DNA from: Lucifuga dentata
Taxonomy: Eukaryota; Chordata; Actinopteri; Ophidiiformes; Bythitidae
Direction: 5' to 3'
Assembly (NCBI GenBank): GCA_014773175.1
Contig: VXCM01000762.1
Coordinates: 1 to 64,000, forward strand
DNA: 64,000 nt
Shown in pieces: positions 45,131-58,115 of this stretch (the stretch's first letter is position 1; every line of letters starts with the position of its first letter). Under the pieces are notes generated by a model, which saw nothing but the letters and a program-made list of their open reading frames with translations, made no database searches and was not told where the DNA came from. A program made the translations under genes and the position numbers.

Positions 45131-48022
45131 AACAATGTTGGCCTGTCATGCCAATGTTGGATGTTCAGAGACATTGACTGATACAGCATCTGTCAACAAG
45201 TACAGATGCTGTACTTGTTGACAGATGCTGACAGATGTTGACAGCGTGGGACTCAGCTGTACTGAAGTACAGCTGAGTCCCACGTTGTTGATTCACGTGT
45301 CAGGAGACTGAGCAGCGTACTATGTGGGCCAGCAGGTCATTTCTCTTGGGACAGTAGGAAAACTAAACTTGGCACCATCCTAACAGTCACGGAGTGATGA
45401 CGGCAATCAAAGGAGGGATAAAATTAGGTCTGCTTTAAAAAAATCCTCATCATATGGTTGCGCTGAGCTCATGCAGCAACAGGTGTGTGAGGGACATTAT
45501 TACAATGGATGATGTAAGTGTAAAGGACAGACTGAATGTGTTATTGTGTGTAATCTTACTAACTGCTGCTGCATGTTATACACATGCACCACTTCAGTCT
45601 AACAAGAAACACAGATCATTTATGTGTATAGATATGAAATCCTCTTAGAGAATAAAGATGACTCAGAAGTGTCCAATTGGGAACATTAGGGTGTAATCAT
45701 AATGTCTTCTGGGTATGGATGGGCAATGTCTTTGCAGACCAGAGGTGTCAAAGAGCGTCTAGTTCAGCTGCAGCGCTGCATGCGCTCTCTCCAGGAAACA
45801 GGAGGCCCCTGGAGTCATGAGGGCCAGGAGGGCAACTCTCTAGGGGCCATCCTGGCACTAATGGCAGCTGTGCTGACAGAGTGTGACCTCCACTGTCACA
45901 GCCAGGCCCTTGGGGCAATGGCCAAAAGACTGGGTGAGCAGCATACATTTATATCCCCCACATCTAAAGCGCGCATCTCTCACACACACACACACACACA
46001 TGCCAGTCCACTCACTCCCCCACACATAGTAAACAGAACCTCAATGAGGCCTCCAAAGTGTCGGTCATAGGTGAGTGCATAGGAATTTAACTGCTCTAAG
46101 TAGGAAGAGAAAAGCTGTGTGTACGTACATACACACACGTCTCACAATTTGAAGAACTTTTAAAGAGAAACTTAACACCAAATTCATTTTTTTGAGTTAT
46201 TAAGGTATATGTGAAGCCACTTAATAAAGGTATCAGCTCATTCTGGTGCCAATATGAAATGCCCATTGTAAAGGCCGTACTTTTTGGACGGAGGTGTGGC
46301 CAAGCTAAAACAAGTTACTATTTAAAGAGCCATCATACAAATTGGATTCCCTGTGTCCAGAACATAAGAACATTACTAATCTAGTCTTTGTCTGACAGAG
46401 ACTGCAGCTACAGGAAGAGAAGGAGAGAAAGATCTCCTGCTTTTCCTGAAGAGCATCACACAATATCCACCTACAGGTGAGAGCACCAGGAGTGATCAAG
46501 GTGCTTCACAGAATGATTAGTTGATTCATTAACTGAATAAAAATGCACTGTGTGTGGTTCTAAGTTGCCCCCTTGAAAAGGTTACATCCTCAGGACTGTG
46601 CAGAGATTTACAAGCTTGGGATCAAAGAGAATGGAATCTACACTATCCAGCCTGACCTGCGTAGGCCAGCGGTGGAGGTATTTCAGATACAACACACTCA
46701 TAAAACACACAGTCAAACCCTCTAATTCTGTTTTTTTTTTTTTTTTTTTTTTTTAGATGTGAGCTGTATGCTATCTGTAAATCAGTAGAATCTAGTCTTT
46801 ATAATATTAATGTCTTTGTTTCGAATCAGGTTAAGTGTGACATGGAGACAGCGGATGGTGGATGGACGGTGTTCCAGAATCGGAAGGACGGCTCACTGGA
46901 TTTCAACAGGACATGGCAAGAATACCGGGAGGGCTTTGGTAGTCCGCAGGGAGAACACTGGCTGGGGAATGCAGTTCTGCATGCCCTGACCTCCACTGGA
47001 CAACACCAACTCCGCATCGAGCTGGAGGACTGGCACCATCAGAAACGCCATGCTACCTACAACAGCTTCAAAGTGGCTTCAGAGGCACAGAAGTAAAACA
47101 TGCAAGACAAAAACATTTCCACACTACATGAGTGGAGACGACTGAAATTTAGAAAGAAGAAAGTTAGAATCAGAAGATTATTAACATGCTGCACTCAACC
47201 CAACCTCAGTCATGAGTTTATCTGCAGCCTTTATGGTTCTGAGAGACTGAGCTTCAGCGTTTTCAGTGTCCACTGAGTGAAACTGTACACTCAAAAGTCA
47301 TTCCTTTACCCTCCAAAAAACAAAAAACAAATCACTTCAAAATATTAACATGCACTTTTGGATTTGTGACCAAGTTTCACAAAAAAATACGCTAAATATG
47401 AAGAAATTCTTCCAAGATCAAATTGGTATTGATTTGACTGCTTTTGACCCTATAGTTTCTAAGCAGCCATTAGGTTCTGTGAATGTGTGTGCATACTTCT
47501 CTATAACCTCTGCTGTTTGTAAGAATACTCAAAGTCAGTTAGCCTGGTTATGTGGATGAAAAACACAATGTAAACTCATCGCCCATCCAGAACCATACCA
47601 TCCCAGCACATATACATAAAGATGTTGGATGTTTAACACAATCCTCACTAATATAACATGTTCTCTCTCTTTCTTCCAGGTATCGCCTGACAGCACGAGA
47701 GTATTCTGGGGATGCAGGCAATGCCCTGAGTTACAGCAAACATTACAACCATGATGGCAGATCGTTCAGCACTGCTGACCGAGACTATGACCGTTACACA
47801 GCTGGTAACTGTGGTCAGTATTACGGTGCAGGGTGGTGGTTTGATGCCTGCCTGGCAGCTAACCTGAATGGAAAGTATTACCATGGGCGCTACAGTGGAG
47901 TGACCAATGGTATCTACTGGGGGACGTGGTACATCCTGACAGATGGCCGAACTGGAGAGCGCTACTCTTTCAAGAGAGTAGAAATGAAGACAAGGCCCAG
48001 AAACTTTGTCGGACTGTCCTAA
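44649..48022 (+). CDS. Secreted fibrinogen-related protein (angiopoietin-like/FGL2-like)
   Basis: Six exons join in phase: 44649-44939, 45738-45933, 46399-46476, 46565-46677, 46830-47092, 47680-48022, giving about 427 residues. The N-terminus has a hydrophobic signal peptide (IPFGFLGMLPLLSLYLGALL). A helical segment with coiled-coil character follows (VKERLVQLQRCMRSLQE). The C-terminal half is a complete fibrinogen C-terminal domain: DCAEIYKLGIKENGIYTIQP, VKCDMETADGGWTVFQNRKD, the Ca-site-like DRDYDRY, and CGQYYGAGWWFDAC with four conserved Cys. It ends VEMKTRPRNFVGLS. The domain resembles FGL2 and angiopoietin-like proteins, which act as extracellular ligands; I cannot assign an ortholog. 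An in-frame alternative donor GGA|GTGAGT at 44811 could shorten exon 1 by 43 codons. AATAAA at 48278. Confidence 0.85.
45184..45284. repeat. Two adjacent perfect hairpins
   Basis: Hairpin 1 has 20-bp arms at 45184-45203 and 45211-45230 with a 7-base loop. Hairpin 2 has 19-bp arms at 45245-45263 and 45266-45284 with a 2-base loop. Both are perfectly paired. They lie in intron 1 of the fibrinogen-domain gene. Confidence 0.9.
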
Positions 48023-48277
48023 AACCCAAGTTAAAGAAGAAGGAAACAGTGAAAATTGCTGTACAGTACTATAATAATCAGTTTAGCTACAGATGTTTTG
48101 CACTGGTTTTTATTTGGCAGATATTGTAGTCACTAGCTGGCCACCTCTCTATCTTTCTGTTGTTCATTAAGCATTTTCTCCTTTGTAAAAGTATTGTATT
48201 GTCCTTATTTAAATTGTCCACAAAACTGAAGCAAAAAAAAATCCATTGAAAATAATTCCTGCAGAAGTTGTTGCCGA

Positions 48278-48283
48278 AATAAA
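48278..48283 (+). terminator. Polyadenylation signal of the fibrinogen-domain gene
   Basis: AATAAA about 255 bases after the TAA at 48020-48022. Confidence 0.6.
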
Positions 48284-48299
48284 TTTACAAAGTCTTTGT

Positions 48300-49175
48300 A
48301 CATTGATAATCAGTGTGGTATTTTATGTTTTGTTGAACATGAAGCACTTGTCCACATGTGATTGTTTACAGGTGAAGGACAGGAATTGATAGAAATGTAA
48401 TCCTTCACATACACATACAGTATTATGAAGATGAAAGCTTTTCTTAACATAAGCCAAACTGTTCCTTGAAGGGATCCCATGAGCGTGCAGCTATTCATTC
48501 AAATATTAACCTGACAGCCTTAACTCAAAATGTTCACACACAAACATCTCTGTCAACAGCTTGTGTGTATTTTTGATAACATAATGTCATGTGAGAAGCC
48601 CTCTAACTCTCTCAGGTAGCATTCCTGCAGCAAAGAGGTCATCGTATCCCAGTGGGAGGGGGGTCTAACACTTGGGTGATACACAGCTCCATCACCATGT
48701 CATTCATGATGCTCATTCTAACATGCAACAGAGAGTTGATAGGGATTTAAAAAACTCTACCCACAAGCCCCTGTGTTCTGCCTCCAACTGCATTAATGTG
48801 GAGCCAAACTCAGAGTTCATGGTTTGACACTAAATAGAGAGAAGTACAGTTCTGATGAAGCCATTTTTCTCTTCTGTCACCTCATCTTACTCATACTTTC
48901 CCATGCCAATCCTGAAGCACAGATGAAGACCGTTAGGAGCTTTATCTTGTCATCGCACCCCACCACTCACCACTATCAACACAAACACATACACAGAAAC
49001 ACACATTGACCCTCACCTGCTTTTGGCGTTGGCGTCAGGCGGGCGGACCCGTCTGGCTGCAGTTCACAAAGGCTTTTCTGGGAGTTAGGAGTTGGTGTGT
49101 GAGCGGTGAGCTTCTGTGCGCGTGTGATGCCTGTGTGTATGCATGTAGGTGGTTAGGGTTAGATGGACAGTGATT

Positions 49176-49206
<31 letters not shown>

Positions 49207-52200
49207 CGTATAAGCGGCTGTGCCCATTTTAGCAGCATTCACGATGAGCCGTCGGTCTCTGCAACAAGCTGAGTGTCTAATAATACCTGTGAGGAGGCCG
49301 AGGGCCTGATGGGGCTCTGATCCAAACACATGGACACACGGGGCAGACTCCCAACCAGCCACAGTATTTCACATACACCACACACACACACACACGCACG
49401 CTGGGACAGGCCTGTGCTCATCATGTACACACATACACACACATGACACACAAACAGGAGTCAAGAATCTCTCTCAGTAAACAGGGAGGTGCATGATGTG
49501 CTTGGCTTAATAGAAACAAGTGTACATTAGAAATGAAAAGACTCCACTTATAGACAAAGTTTGATCCTGCCTCCTTAATTATTGTTGTGCTTCCACAAGC
49601 TCCTTTTCCCTTTCTTGCTGTCTCCAACATATTCTTACACACACACACACACACACTCACACACACACACATACACACACACACACACACACTCACACAC
49701 ACACACATACACACACACACACACACACAGCACACATTTCACCATAAGTAATCAAGATCAATCGCCCGTATCAGCTATTATACATATCAGCTTTCTCATT
49801 TGATTGTGCCTGTGTGCGTGTGGGTGTGTTCTTTTTTTATTACTGTAGAAAAAAATACAAAGTGATGAGTTCAATCTTGTGCCCCCTGGTGGCTAAAGAG
49901 TAATACTGAGGAGACAGAGAAGAGATTTACAGTATTTCAGTGGAAGATAACTTTGGCGGTGCGTGGTAAAATCTGCATTGACTGAATTAGAATTTATTAT
50001 CATGTTATTCTGTTGCTCCAAATAAAGTTTCTGTCCCTGAGAAACACTGCTGAAATGTGTTGAAATGATGGCTCTCTTAAATTGAGATTATTAACTGAAT
50101 CCACCCTTACCTATGTGAAATGAAGTTACTGTTCCTTTCATTTTCTACTCATCCCTCCTACTGATTTTCTTTCCTTCTCTCCTCATTCTTATATCATCTC
50201 TCCCTTTAATTTCCAAATCCAATTTCTGCCTTTCATTAAGCATTCTATAAGCTACACCTTAAATATTCATCAGTCCCCCTGTCCTCTTCTTTTCTCCTCT
50301 CCTCCTTTCTCTCCATCCATCAGTCTTGTTGACAAGGGAGGAACAGTAGCCAAGGGTTGTGTCACCACAGTATCCTGGCACGGTGTCTGGAGTGGGGTGA
50401 TAGTGGCAGCGTTGTGGGGTGTGAGTGGTACTGGTAGGCTCTGCTGGCCCAGGGCCGGAAGCCCAGGCTGGGCAGCGGTTAGCTAGCACATCCCTCTGAG
50501 AAGCACTGCACTCCTCTAAGGGAAGTTCACATGTAATCTGTCATTACTATAAACCACCAAAAAACATCACATTGAAAACAGAAGCCTAAACTGTTGACCT
50601 TTATATAGTAAGCATGCAGCACACTTCCTGTGCGTGTCCTCATTTGAAGACATTTACAAGATCCCTCTTCTGTTATTATTGAGACAGAACCCTAATTGAA
50701 TAGAGATGATGGCAAGATGAACTTTACACAAAGTACCTAAAAACAGAATTTGATCAAAAACCAAATAGCCAAATGGCCACTTCAAGAACCTAACTCAGAG
50801 TCTAATCATAAAGCCTGATGCTGATCAGTATCACTATTAGGAGTTAGTAGCAATAATATGTTTAAAGGCCAAGTCAGTCTTCACTGAGAATTTAATTTTG
50901 TTCAATTTCATTTCAACAATTATGAAATTCTAATCCTTCCTCAGATCAGTCAATGAATGAAATTTACTAACGTTAGACAACTGCATCTAAAACAAAGACA
51001 GAATGAACAAAGATTTAGGTAGATATTTCATACAGAGCAAAGTTTTTTTTTTTTTCAATCTTTCAGCAGTTTTCATCTCGACACTGTACTTCCTCAGCCA
51101 CCTGGGGGAAGACATTGTTCCTGTAGAAATAAGCCAGCAGGGGGCAATGTTGCTTAGTCAAGAGGAAGTCTGGAAAATTACTTGCTGGGACTTTCACATG
51201 ATGATAGTTCAGTCGCTAACACAAAGAGGCTGCAAGGCTGTATGTAAATACACAAGAAGCCCCCATTCACAGAACAATAGATATTGTCCCATATATTAAA
51301 ATAAACAATGGCAGACAATTCTGAGTTTTAAACAAAATCTCACAATATATTTATGTAAAGGTTGATCTGTAAGATAAGAAAGATGTGTCATATGGATATG
51401 AATTAAAGCTATTTTATTGTAAAATTCCTGTAAGAGATTTAGAAACATCTGACAATGATTTGTGTGTTTCTCTTTAAGTCATACTACAAAACCAGGAGGA
51501 ATAATGCAGAGAACTTTGACAGCTGAACCTTTTAACAAAATATGACTGCAGTGCCTTTTCTCAACACTAGGGGGGACAGAATTGAGATTGGAGGTCAAAG
51601 GCCACATGGGATCTAAAATTTAAGAGGATTGACAAAGTTATTGAGTTGTTACTGCATTATACTGTTTTATTGTGCAATATCAAGACAATTAAGCTCAAGA
51701 GCAGTGTTTTTTTTTTTTTTTTTTTNTTTTTTTTTTTTTTTTTGTTTTGTTTTTGTTTTGTTTTTTACAGCAGAATAGGGTTTTGGTGCCATGATAGCAT
51801 GAAAGAGGTGGTGGGACATGATTTAGTTGGTGGCTTACAGTGAAAGAAAAAGTTCATTCATTCATCTGCATTCTTGAAGATAAGGGCATGCACACAGCTT
51901 TTTTGGGGGGCCTGAGGAGGTCGGAAGGGGGAGGAAAAGGGAGCGGGTGAAGTTTAAAGGTGTGTGTGAGTAACAGGCCGTTAGAGGCTCCCCTCCCAGA
52001 CCGCAGGGCCACTGAGAGACCGTGTGTGTCTGCTAATAATACTGATACTGCTGAAAACCAGAGCAATGCAGCGTTCCGTCTGAAACCGGAATTCACCAGA
52101 ACAAGTGTATCCTGATGTGGTGAGGAGCTGGGGTGAGGAGGGGAGAGGAGAGAAGCGCCATGTGGCAGGCCTCGCTCCATCTATTGTCATTTCTATGTCT

Positions 52201-52740
52201 AAACAAGAAAGTGGAGGTGAAAGGCTTTTGAAGGGAGGGGGTGGAGGCAGAGGAAGTTTTGGAACATCTAGTAAAAATTTTATAAGCCAAAACAAAAAAA
52301 AAAAAAAANAAAAAAAAAAAAAAAAAGAGAGAATTATCTGGTATGCAGCATCTGATTGTTGTTTGATATATAATTTCCCCCTATGGTTCTAAGATACACT
52401 CATTGCGTCATGGTGCACCATAAGGCAGGACTGGGTATGCTAATGAACCAGTCTCATAGAGATGTCGGCAAACAGACCATATTCAAATGTCTATTCTCTT
52501 ATTCAAATGTCTATTCTCTAGTTGGTTTGTCCCAAAATTTTAAAATATTATCAAGTTTTAACAAGTCCAGCCAAGAAAACAAGGCTTAAATCCATCATTC
52601 AATATCTCCTATTTGAGTGCAGAAACTCCAAATGGGTGGTGAGACTTCCAGCACTTTCTGACAAAACAACTTTTCAGTTTTAGTCTGCAAATTTCATCTA
52701 AAATCAATATTTATATACTTTGTAAATACAATGCTTTATG
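48300..52740. other. Repeat-rich intergenic region
   Basis: No genes recognised. It holds (GT/CA)n arrays at about 49170-49206, 49380-49395 and 49640-49730 (CACACT/CACACAT interruptions in two copies), poly-T with N at 51708-51743 and poly-A with N at 52294-52326. Confidence 0.5.
49640..49730. repeat. (CA)n array with periodic CACTCA and CATACA interruptions
   Basis: A higher-order unit of about 48 bases, CA repeats broken by ACTCAC and then ACATAC, occurs twice in tandem. Confidence 0.85.
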
Positions 52741-52746
52741 CCTTTA

Positions 52747-52834
52747 TTAAAGGACCATACTGGTGTTTTGTACTTTAAGCCCAATAAATACAACCCAGGC
52801 TGAATCATGCAAAACCACTGGTATGGTCCTTTAA
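52747..52834. mobile_element. Miniature 88-bp copy E of the foldback family
   Basis: TTAAAGGACCATACTGG at the left and CTGGTATGGTCCTTTAA at the right, separated by little more than the inner ends of the terminal repeats. This is an internal-deletion derivative of the larger copies. Confidence 0.85.
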
Positions 52835-53339
52835 AATCATTCTTAATATCTTCATGCTAAAGGTTGACCTACTTTTGCCTTATATACTGCCTTAAACTAA
52901 AAGATTTTGACATATTCAGACCTATTATGCCACTTATGTGCTCTAAACACTCTATGGCTCCTGCAGTAGCTTACGATAATTCTTCAAAGCAGTATTCCCA
53001 CTCAAATTCATGTTTGTGTCGTCTCTGGTGTCACTATTTCCCACTGAAATGCAGTCAACTGTCGCCTGTCACTTTGCCATGAGAGAAAAAAGTGACAGGA
53101 AAGGTGAAAAGAATGAGACACTGATGAAGCAGACTGTATTTCTCAAAGGATTATCTCATCTGATAATTCCACGTGAAACAAACACAGAAGGAGGCTTAAG
53201 AGCAGCAGAGGTCAGGAGACAGGCTTATCATATTTCATAAATCTCTATAAAGTGTCAGGGAAACTTTGACAATTAATAAATCTGCAAAAAAAAACAAACA
53301 AACAAAAAACTATTTGTTAACAACACACTGAAGATGAGC

Positions 53340-53720
53340 ATAAGTCTGTGTGTATATGGGTATGTGTGTGTGTGTGTGTGTGTGTGTGGTCAGCTATGTT
53401 TCTCTTCTTCTCTCTGTTGCTCTCCTTTGCACCTGCTGAAAGCTGTGGCAGAGTCAAACCAGAAAGAAAATCTCACACACACACACACACACACAGACAC
53501 ACACACACACACACTGTTACTATTACTTTTACAATTCCTTGTGTGTATGGTGTCTTGTATGGTGTCTTGTAAGTCCATGTGGGCTGGGCACATGTGTGTG
53601 CATGACACCGAAATAAAAACCTCATTCATTCATTCATTCATTCNATGTGGGCTGGGCACATGTGTGTGCATGACACCGAAATAAAAACCTCATTCATTCA
53701 TTCATTCATTCATTCCTTAA
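53340..53720. repeat. GT/CA and (CATT)n repeats with assembly duplication
   Basis: (GT)n at 53364-53388, (CA)n at 53474-53514, then a 67-base unit ending in (CATT)n that occurs twice around one N (53577-53643 and from 53645). Confidence 0.85.
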
Positions 53721-53819
53721 AAGTGCCTTCACTTTGAGCATGCAGCAGCATTGGTCCACCCTGAATGTCTGTAAATTCCATGAGATTATGTTTGTGTGTG
53801 TTAAAGAAGAGATTGAGAA

Positions 53820-53842
53820 CAAAAAAAAAAAAAAANAAAAAA

Positions 53843-53866
<24 letters not shown>
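53820..53866. repeat. Poly-A run with N
   Basis: A long A run interrupted by one N at 53836; uninformative intergenic sequence. Confidence 0.9.
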
Positions 53867-53873
<7 letters not shown>

Positions 53874-55108
53874 AAGAGGTGAAAGCGGGGAAGGGAGTGA
53901 TGTGATGTTGTTTATTCCCTGTCTCTGTGTGTATGAAGTGTGTGTGACAGGCAGCACCGGTTAGTCTCTGGAGAATCAGCTTAAGCAGAGATGCAGACGT
54001 TTCACAGGAGGGGGAAGTCAAGGGATTTATACTCCTGCCATCACTGAGGATCAGACACAGAATGAGCAAATAGATGCACACACACACACACTTATAAAAC
54101 ATGACAAACAGGCATGCACGCAGAAACACAAGTTGAAATACACACTGATATTCATACAGAGTAAAGCCTTTGTTCTTGGACTGCTAATGGAGGTCAAGGT
54201 CTTTGTTTCACTCAGGCCTCCTCTGAAACATGGATTATATTTGTCTGTCTGAAAAGACAGAGAGAGAAAAGCAAGGAAGCACTGGTCAATATTAAATTAT
54301 CTTTACTTTCCTATTCTTCATCTTTCTTTCATGGTCCACTGGGAACATATCATCCAATGTTAAGGCTATGAGCTCCAGACTGCATGAAGGAAATACAAGC
54401 CAAGAGCTAAAAAGCTAAAGAAGCTCATCTCTCTGTTCACTTTGACCTCTCTGACCCCTGACACAGACCTTAAACTTAAATAATTGTCAAGACCTCAAGA
54501 TTTTCAAATAAGTTATCATACAAACCTGATTTACAAAGCATCTAATATTTTTCCATTTGTTTGTTAAAAAAATTAATTTTTTTAAATAATCTGTGATGCT
54601 TTTTAAGGTGGAATTTAAGGGAAATGCAAGAAATATTAGGATTCAAGTAGCTATATGTAACGTGGGTTCTCTGCCTTTGGCACACATTTCCTGACCAGCT
54701 ACCTGACCTTAAAACATTGCAGTGTTGAATGCACCCAATACACATTATCAATGACACACTCTCACACACACAACTACACACACACATAGACTTGCACAGG
54801 ATCCTGTGTTCTTTAAGAAAAAGACATAATAAAGGCATGGTGCACGAAAGTGACGAACAGACAGCTTTTGAGAAAAAAAAAAAGTATTTTGAATTCTAAA
54901 ACTCCCAGGATAGAGCCTGTTAAACAGAGTTTGACTGACAGGTTGTTAGTGACAAGCTGCTGTAAACGTTAACTTCCTGCTGCACTCGGCAGGAAGTAAA
55001 GTAGTGAACTTCTCACCTGTGATGAATTAGGGCAAATCCTTGTCAAGGCTATCATGAAGCAGGAGGTAAAGCAGAGATTTACTATATTTAAAAGACATTA
55101 TTGACTAT

Positions 55109-55498
55109 ATCTAGATCAGTGGTTCTCAAACTGTGGTACAGGTGGTACTTGAGGTGTTCTTTGGTGATATGCCAGATGACTCGGCATAAAATCAAAACAT
55201 TTGAAATAAATGGGGAATTCTGTTGTGGCAAATTATTCACAAATAAAATGTGTTTTTTAAAGTTTAATTATTATTATTATTATTTTTTTATTAACTTTTT
55301 GTTGAAAATAGCCCAAGTCATCCCTTTCAGTCACCTGTTCAGACACCCTGTTCTTGGAGGGTGTGAGTAACTTTTTGTTCTCAAACTGTAAACTTCTCAG
55401 TTTCAGTACAGCACGCATACATGCACAATGATTTTTGTATTTTTCTTGCTTAGCAGTGGTTCTTGGTTCAGAAAGGTTTGAGAACCACTGATCTAGGT
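55109..55498. mobile_element. hAT-type MITE with 8-bp target duplication
   Basis: Element 55117-55490 has the terminal inverted repeats CAGTGGTTCTCAAAC and GTTTGAGAACCACTG, the hAT/Charlie-like signature. It is flanked by ATCTAGAT (55109-55116) and ATCTAGGT (55491-55498), which match at 7 of 8 positions. There is no transposase, so it is non-autonomous. Confidence 0.85.
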
Positions 55499-55741
55499 AA
55501 ATGAATCTGACTGGACTTTTTCTTTGTGAAAGTGATGTGTATAACAACTAGCAGGATGGTTTTAGCAGAGTAATAATCTGACTTTTATAACAACAAACTG
55601 TGTTCTGAAAGCAGGCCTTAATGAGTGTGCAGATATTTCTGTATGAACATGGGTAATGACTAAAAAAATAACATGGTCACACAGCAAACACCCAGTTTAG
55701 CACAAATGACACACCTGTCTCCCCTCTGTCTCTGTCTGACC

Positions 55742-55910
55742 TTAAAGGACCATACCGGTAATTTTGCATGTCTGCACACAATAAATACAATCTCTATTAA
55801 ACATCTATTAAAGTTTTTGTCAAAGTGATGTAATTTTAGCATTTCAACAATGATGCAACACGGTGCTAAGAAGAAAATGAATGTCTCCGCCAGGGAAAGA
55901 CAAGAAGACA
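55742..55910. mobile_element. Truncated copy H of the foldback family
   Basis: Begins TTAAAGGACCATACCGG with the family interior (ATTTTGCATG), but the right terminal repeat is absent. Confidence 0.6.
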
Positions 55911-57849
55911 AGACAGACAAAATAAATCATGTGTATTTTTTTTACTTCGTCTGATTCTTCCAGCACTGTAGTCCAGAACCAAAGTAGGGAGACTGAGCAA
56001 CTTTCTGTCCTCAAAATAACATATAGCATCTATCTTCAAGATCATACTTACACTACCTACATAAAAGGGATATTAATGTAAATTTATACCTGTTATTTGC
56101 ATTAACACTGAGGGCAAATGACTGTGAATGAAAAATGAATTAGACTGGACTCAGGATGAGTAAAGTCAGCATATGAAGATGGAGACTAACTCATTTCCCC
56201 TATAGGTGTCACTGTCTGCATGCTTATTCCAGCCCACAGCACAGAAGCTTGCCATGGACCTATATGACCAAGAGTTAAGCTATTACACATCTCTGTATAT
56301 AAAGACCTTTGATTTTATCTCTGTTACATCAGTCAAATGAAAGAAATGTTTGGGTCATGGTTAATTAAATTATAATTTTAGAGAGATATTAATCAAAAAG
56401 AAAAAAATCTAAATTAGTCATACAATAAGAGTAATAGTAATAATCTATCATATAAGATGGAAAGAATTGATTGGATTGAGCACCACAAACACACAATAAG
56501 CCCTTATGAGAACACTAAGATTAAAACAAAACAAAACAAAACAAAACCCAGTCTTCTCTGCTGTGTGAGGTTTGCATATATCAAACGCATGTCAGCAAAG
56601 GTCATCACACTGGTATAACTAAGAATACAAAAAAAAAAAAGGGAAATGCTCTGTGTCACTATAGGGAGGAGGAAGAGGAGGAGAGGGAAGAGGAGGAGGA
56701 GCACTCCTGGCTGGCTGACTTTGTGTTTGACCTTTTCGGGAAGGAGAACTAATCCTTGAATATAATAGACTGTAAGATATGGAAAATGACTGTGCTGTTA
56801 TCACTGTTACCCTGGAGACCATCAGCAGCACCCAGGGCTGCTGCAGCTGCCAAGTTATTAAGCATCCAGTTTGTATATAGAAGAAAAATACCTTTTCTGT
56901 CACAGCTGGACACTTACAGACACTCATGCATAATGGTTTAATGCCACAGTAAATAGGTTCCTCTTCATTCTCTGGGATTTTTATTTATTTATTTATTTAT
57001 TATTTTTTTTAAATCTTTGTGTAAAACATGTAACTACACTTTCTTATTCTGGAAAAGAAGGAGGATTTCGAGATTCCATTAAAGACCTTTTACATACATG
57101 AGGGTCATATTGTAGCCATAGGACTGATGTAAGTCATATCTTGTTACTGTGTGTTTAGTCATGTCATAATTTGGCATAAATTCATTGAAAATAGCCTATA
57201 TTAGAAACGTGTATTCCAGGTAAAAATAAATAAATAAATAAAATAAAATTAAATTTAAAAAAACCTGTATTTTGTCTGTTTTCCTATGATGAGGTTTGGT
57301 TTTTGTATAGGCAGACATCATGAATTATCATAATTAACCATCAGGCTCATATCCACATTGGGTTGGCTTAATCAAATAAGAGTCACTGCTTTATTATTGA
57401 ATTATGAAGCCGCAATAAAAATATATAAAAAGTAACAAAATAGGCAAATAAATTTCAAACAGTAGGCCTATACCACGGCCTGTGAGTTTCAATCAATTAA
57501 ATAACTGTCTGTTTTTATCCTGCATAATATATTAATATATTTCCCAACATACCCTTATAAAGACATTATTCAAAATAATTTTCTGTATTTGCAGAAACGG
57601 CTTAACCGTTATATCCAGCGAAATCCAGCATGAAAGAAATAAGATACGTGATTCACGACAAAGAAGCGGAACCTCAGATGGCTCCGTCAGATAACCTAAA
57701 ATAATGGAAAGCGCGCTGCATTTATACTGTCTAAATACACTGAATAAAGACTCTGCTCATGCACAACATTAAACTTGTAAATAATAGCCAACACCGTGCA
57801 TCCCCCCCCTCCCACACACACTCCCTGTCTATCTATCTATCATTCACAC
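55911..57849. other. AT-rich intergenic sequence upstream of gata2
   Basis: No gene recognised. It holds (AAAAC)n near 56526-56546, a purine-rich GAGGAGG stretch at 56665-56702 and (ATTT)n/(AAAT)n patches near 56980 and 57225. Confidence 0.45.
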
Positions 57850-57879
57850 AGATCTGCTCCAGTAAATGATGCATTCCCT

Positions 57880-58115
57880 GCATTAGATGTATTTGTTGTG
57901 CGAGTTTGAAAAGGCGGCGATAATCTGGGAGACAGAGATAAGAAATGCCATTTATTCCGCGGCACTTTGGAGCCTATTTCCCGGGCCGATCAGCCCCATT
58001 CTCCCCGACACCTCCAGCAGCTCGCTGATAACGATTAAGCTATTTATTATCTGCACAAAGAACAAAGATTAGCCAGCACCGATGAAAAATTACCCCGGGA
58101 TGGCTTATAATCAGT
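57880..58115 (+). promoter_or_regulatory. Candidate conserved enhancer block 1 (GATA-motif rich)
   Basis: Sequence here is GC-balanced and complex, unlike the AT-rich, microsatellite surroundings, but has no convincing coding frame. It contains several GATA cores (GGCGATAATC, AGAGATAAG, GCTGATAACG), homeobox-like ATTA/TAAT motifs and AACAAAG (SOX-like). It lies 3.7 kb upstream of gata2, a gene known to autoregulate through GATA sites. Conservation itself was not tested. Confidence 0.4.

Noticed and set aside
52105..52290. Open frames in a GGAGG-rich segment near 52.1 kb
   Set aside because: Low-complexity purine-rich sequence, no splice signals in phase and no recognisable domain.
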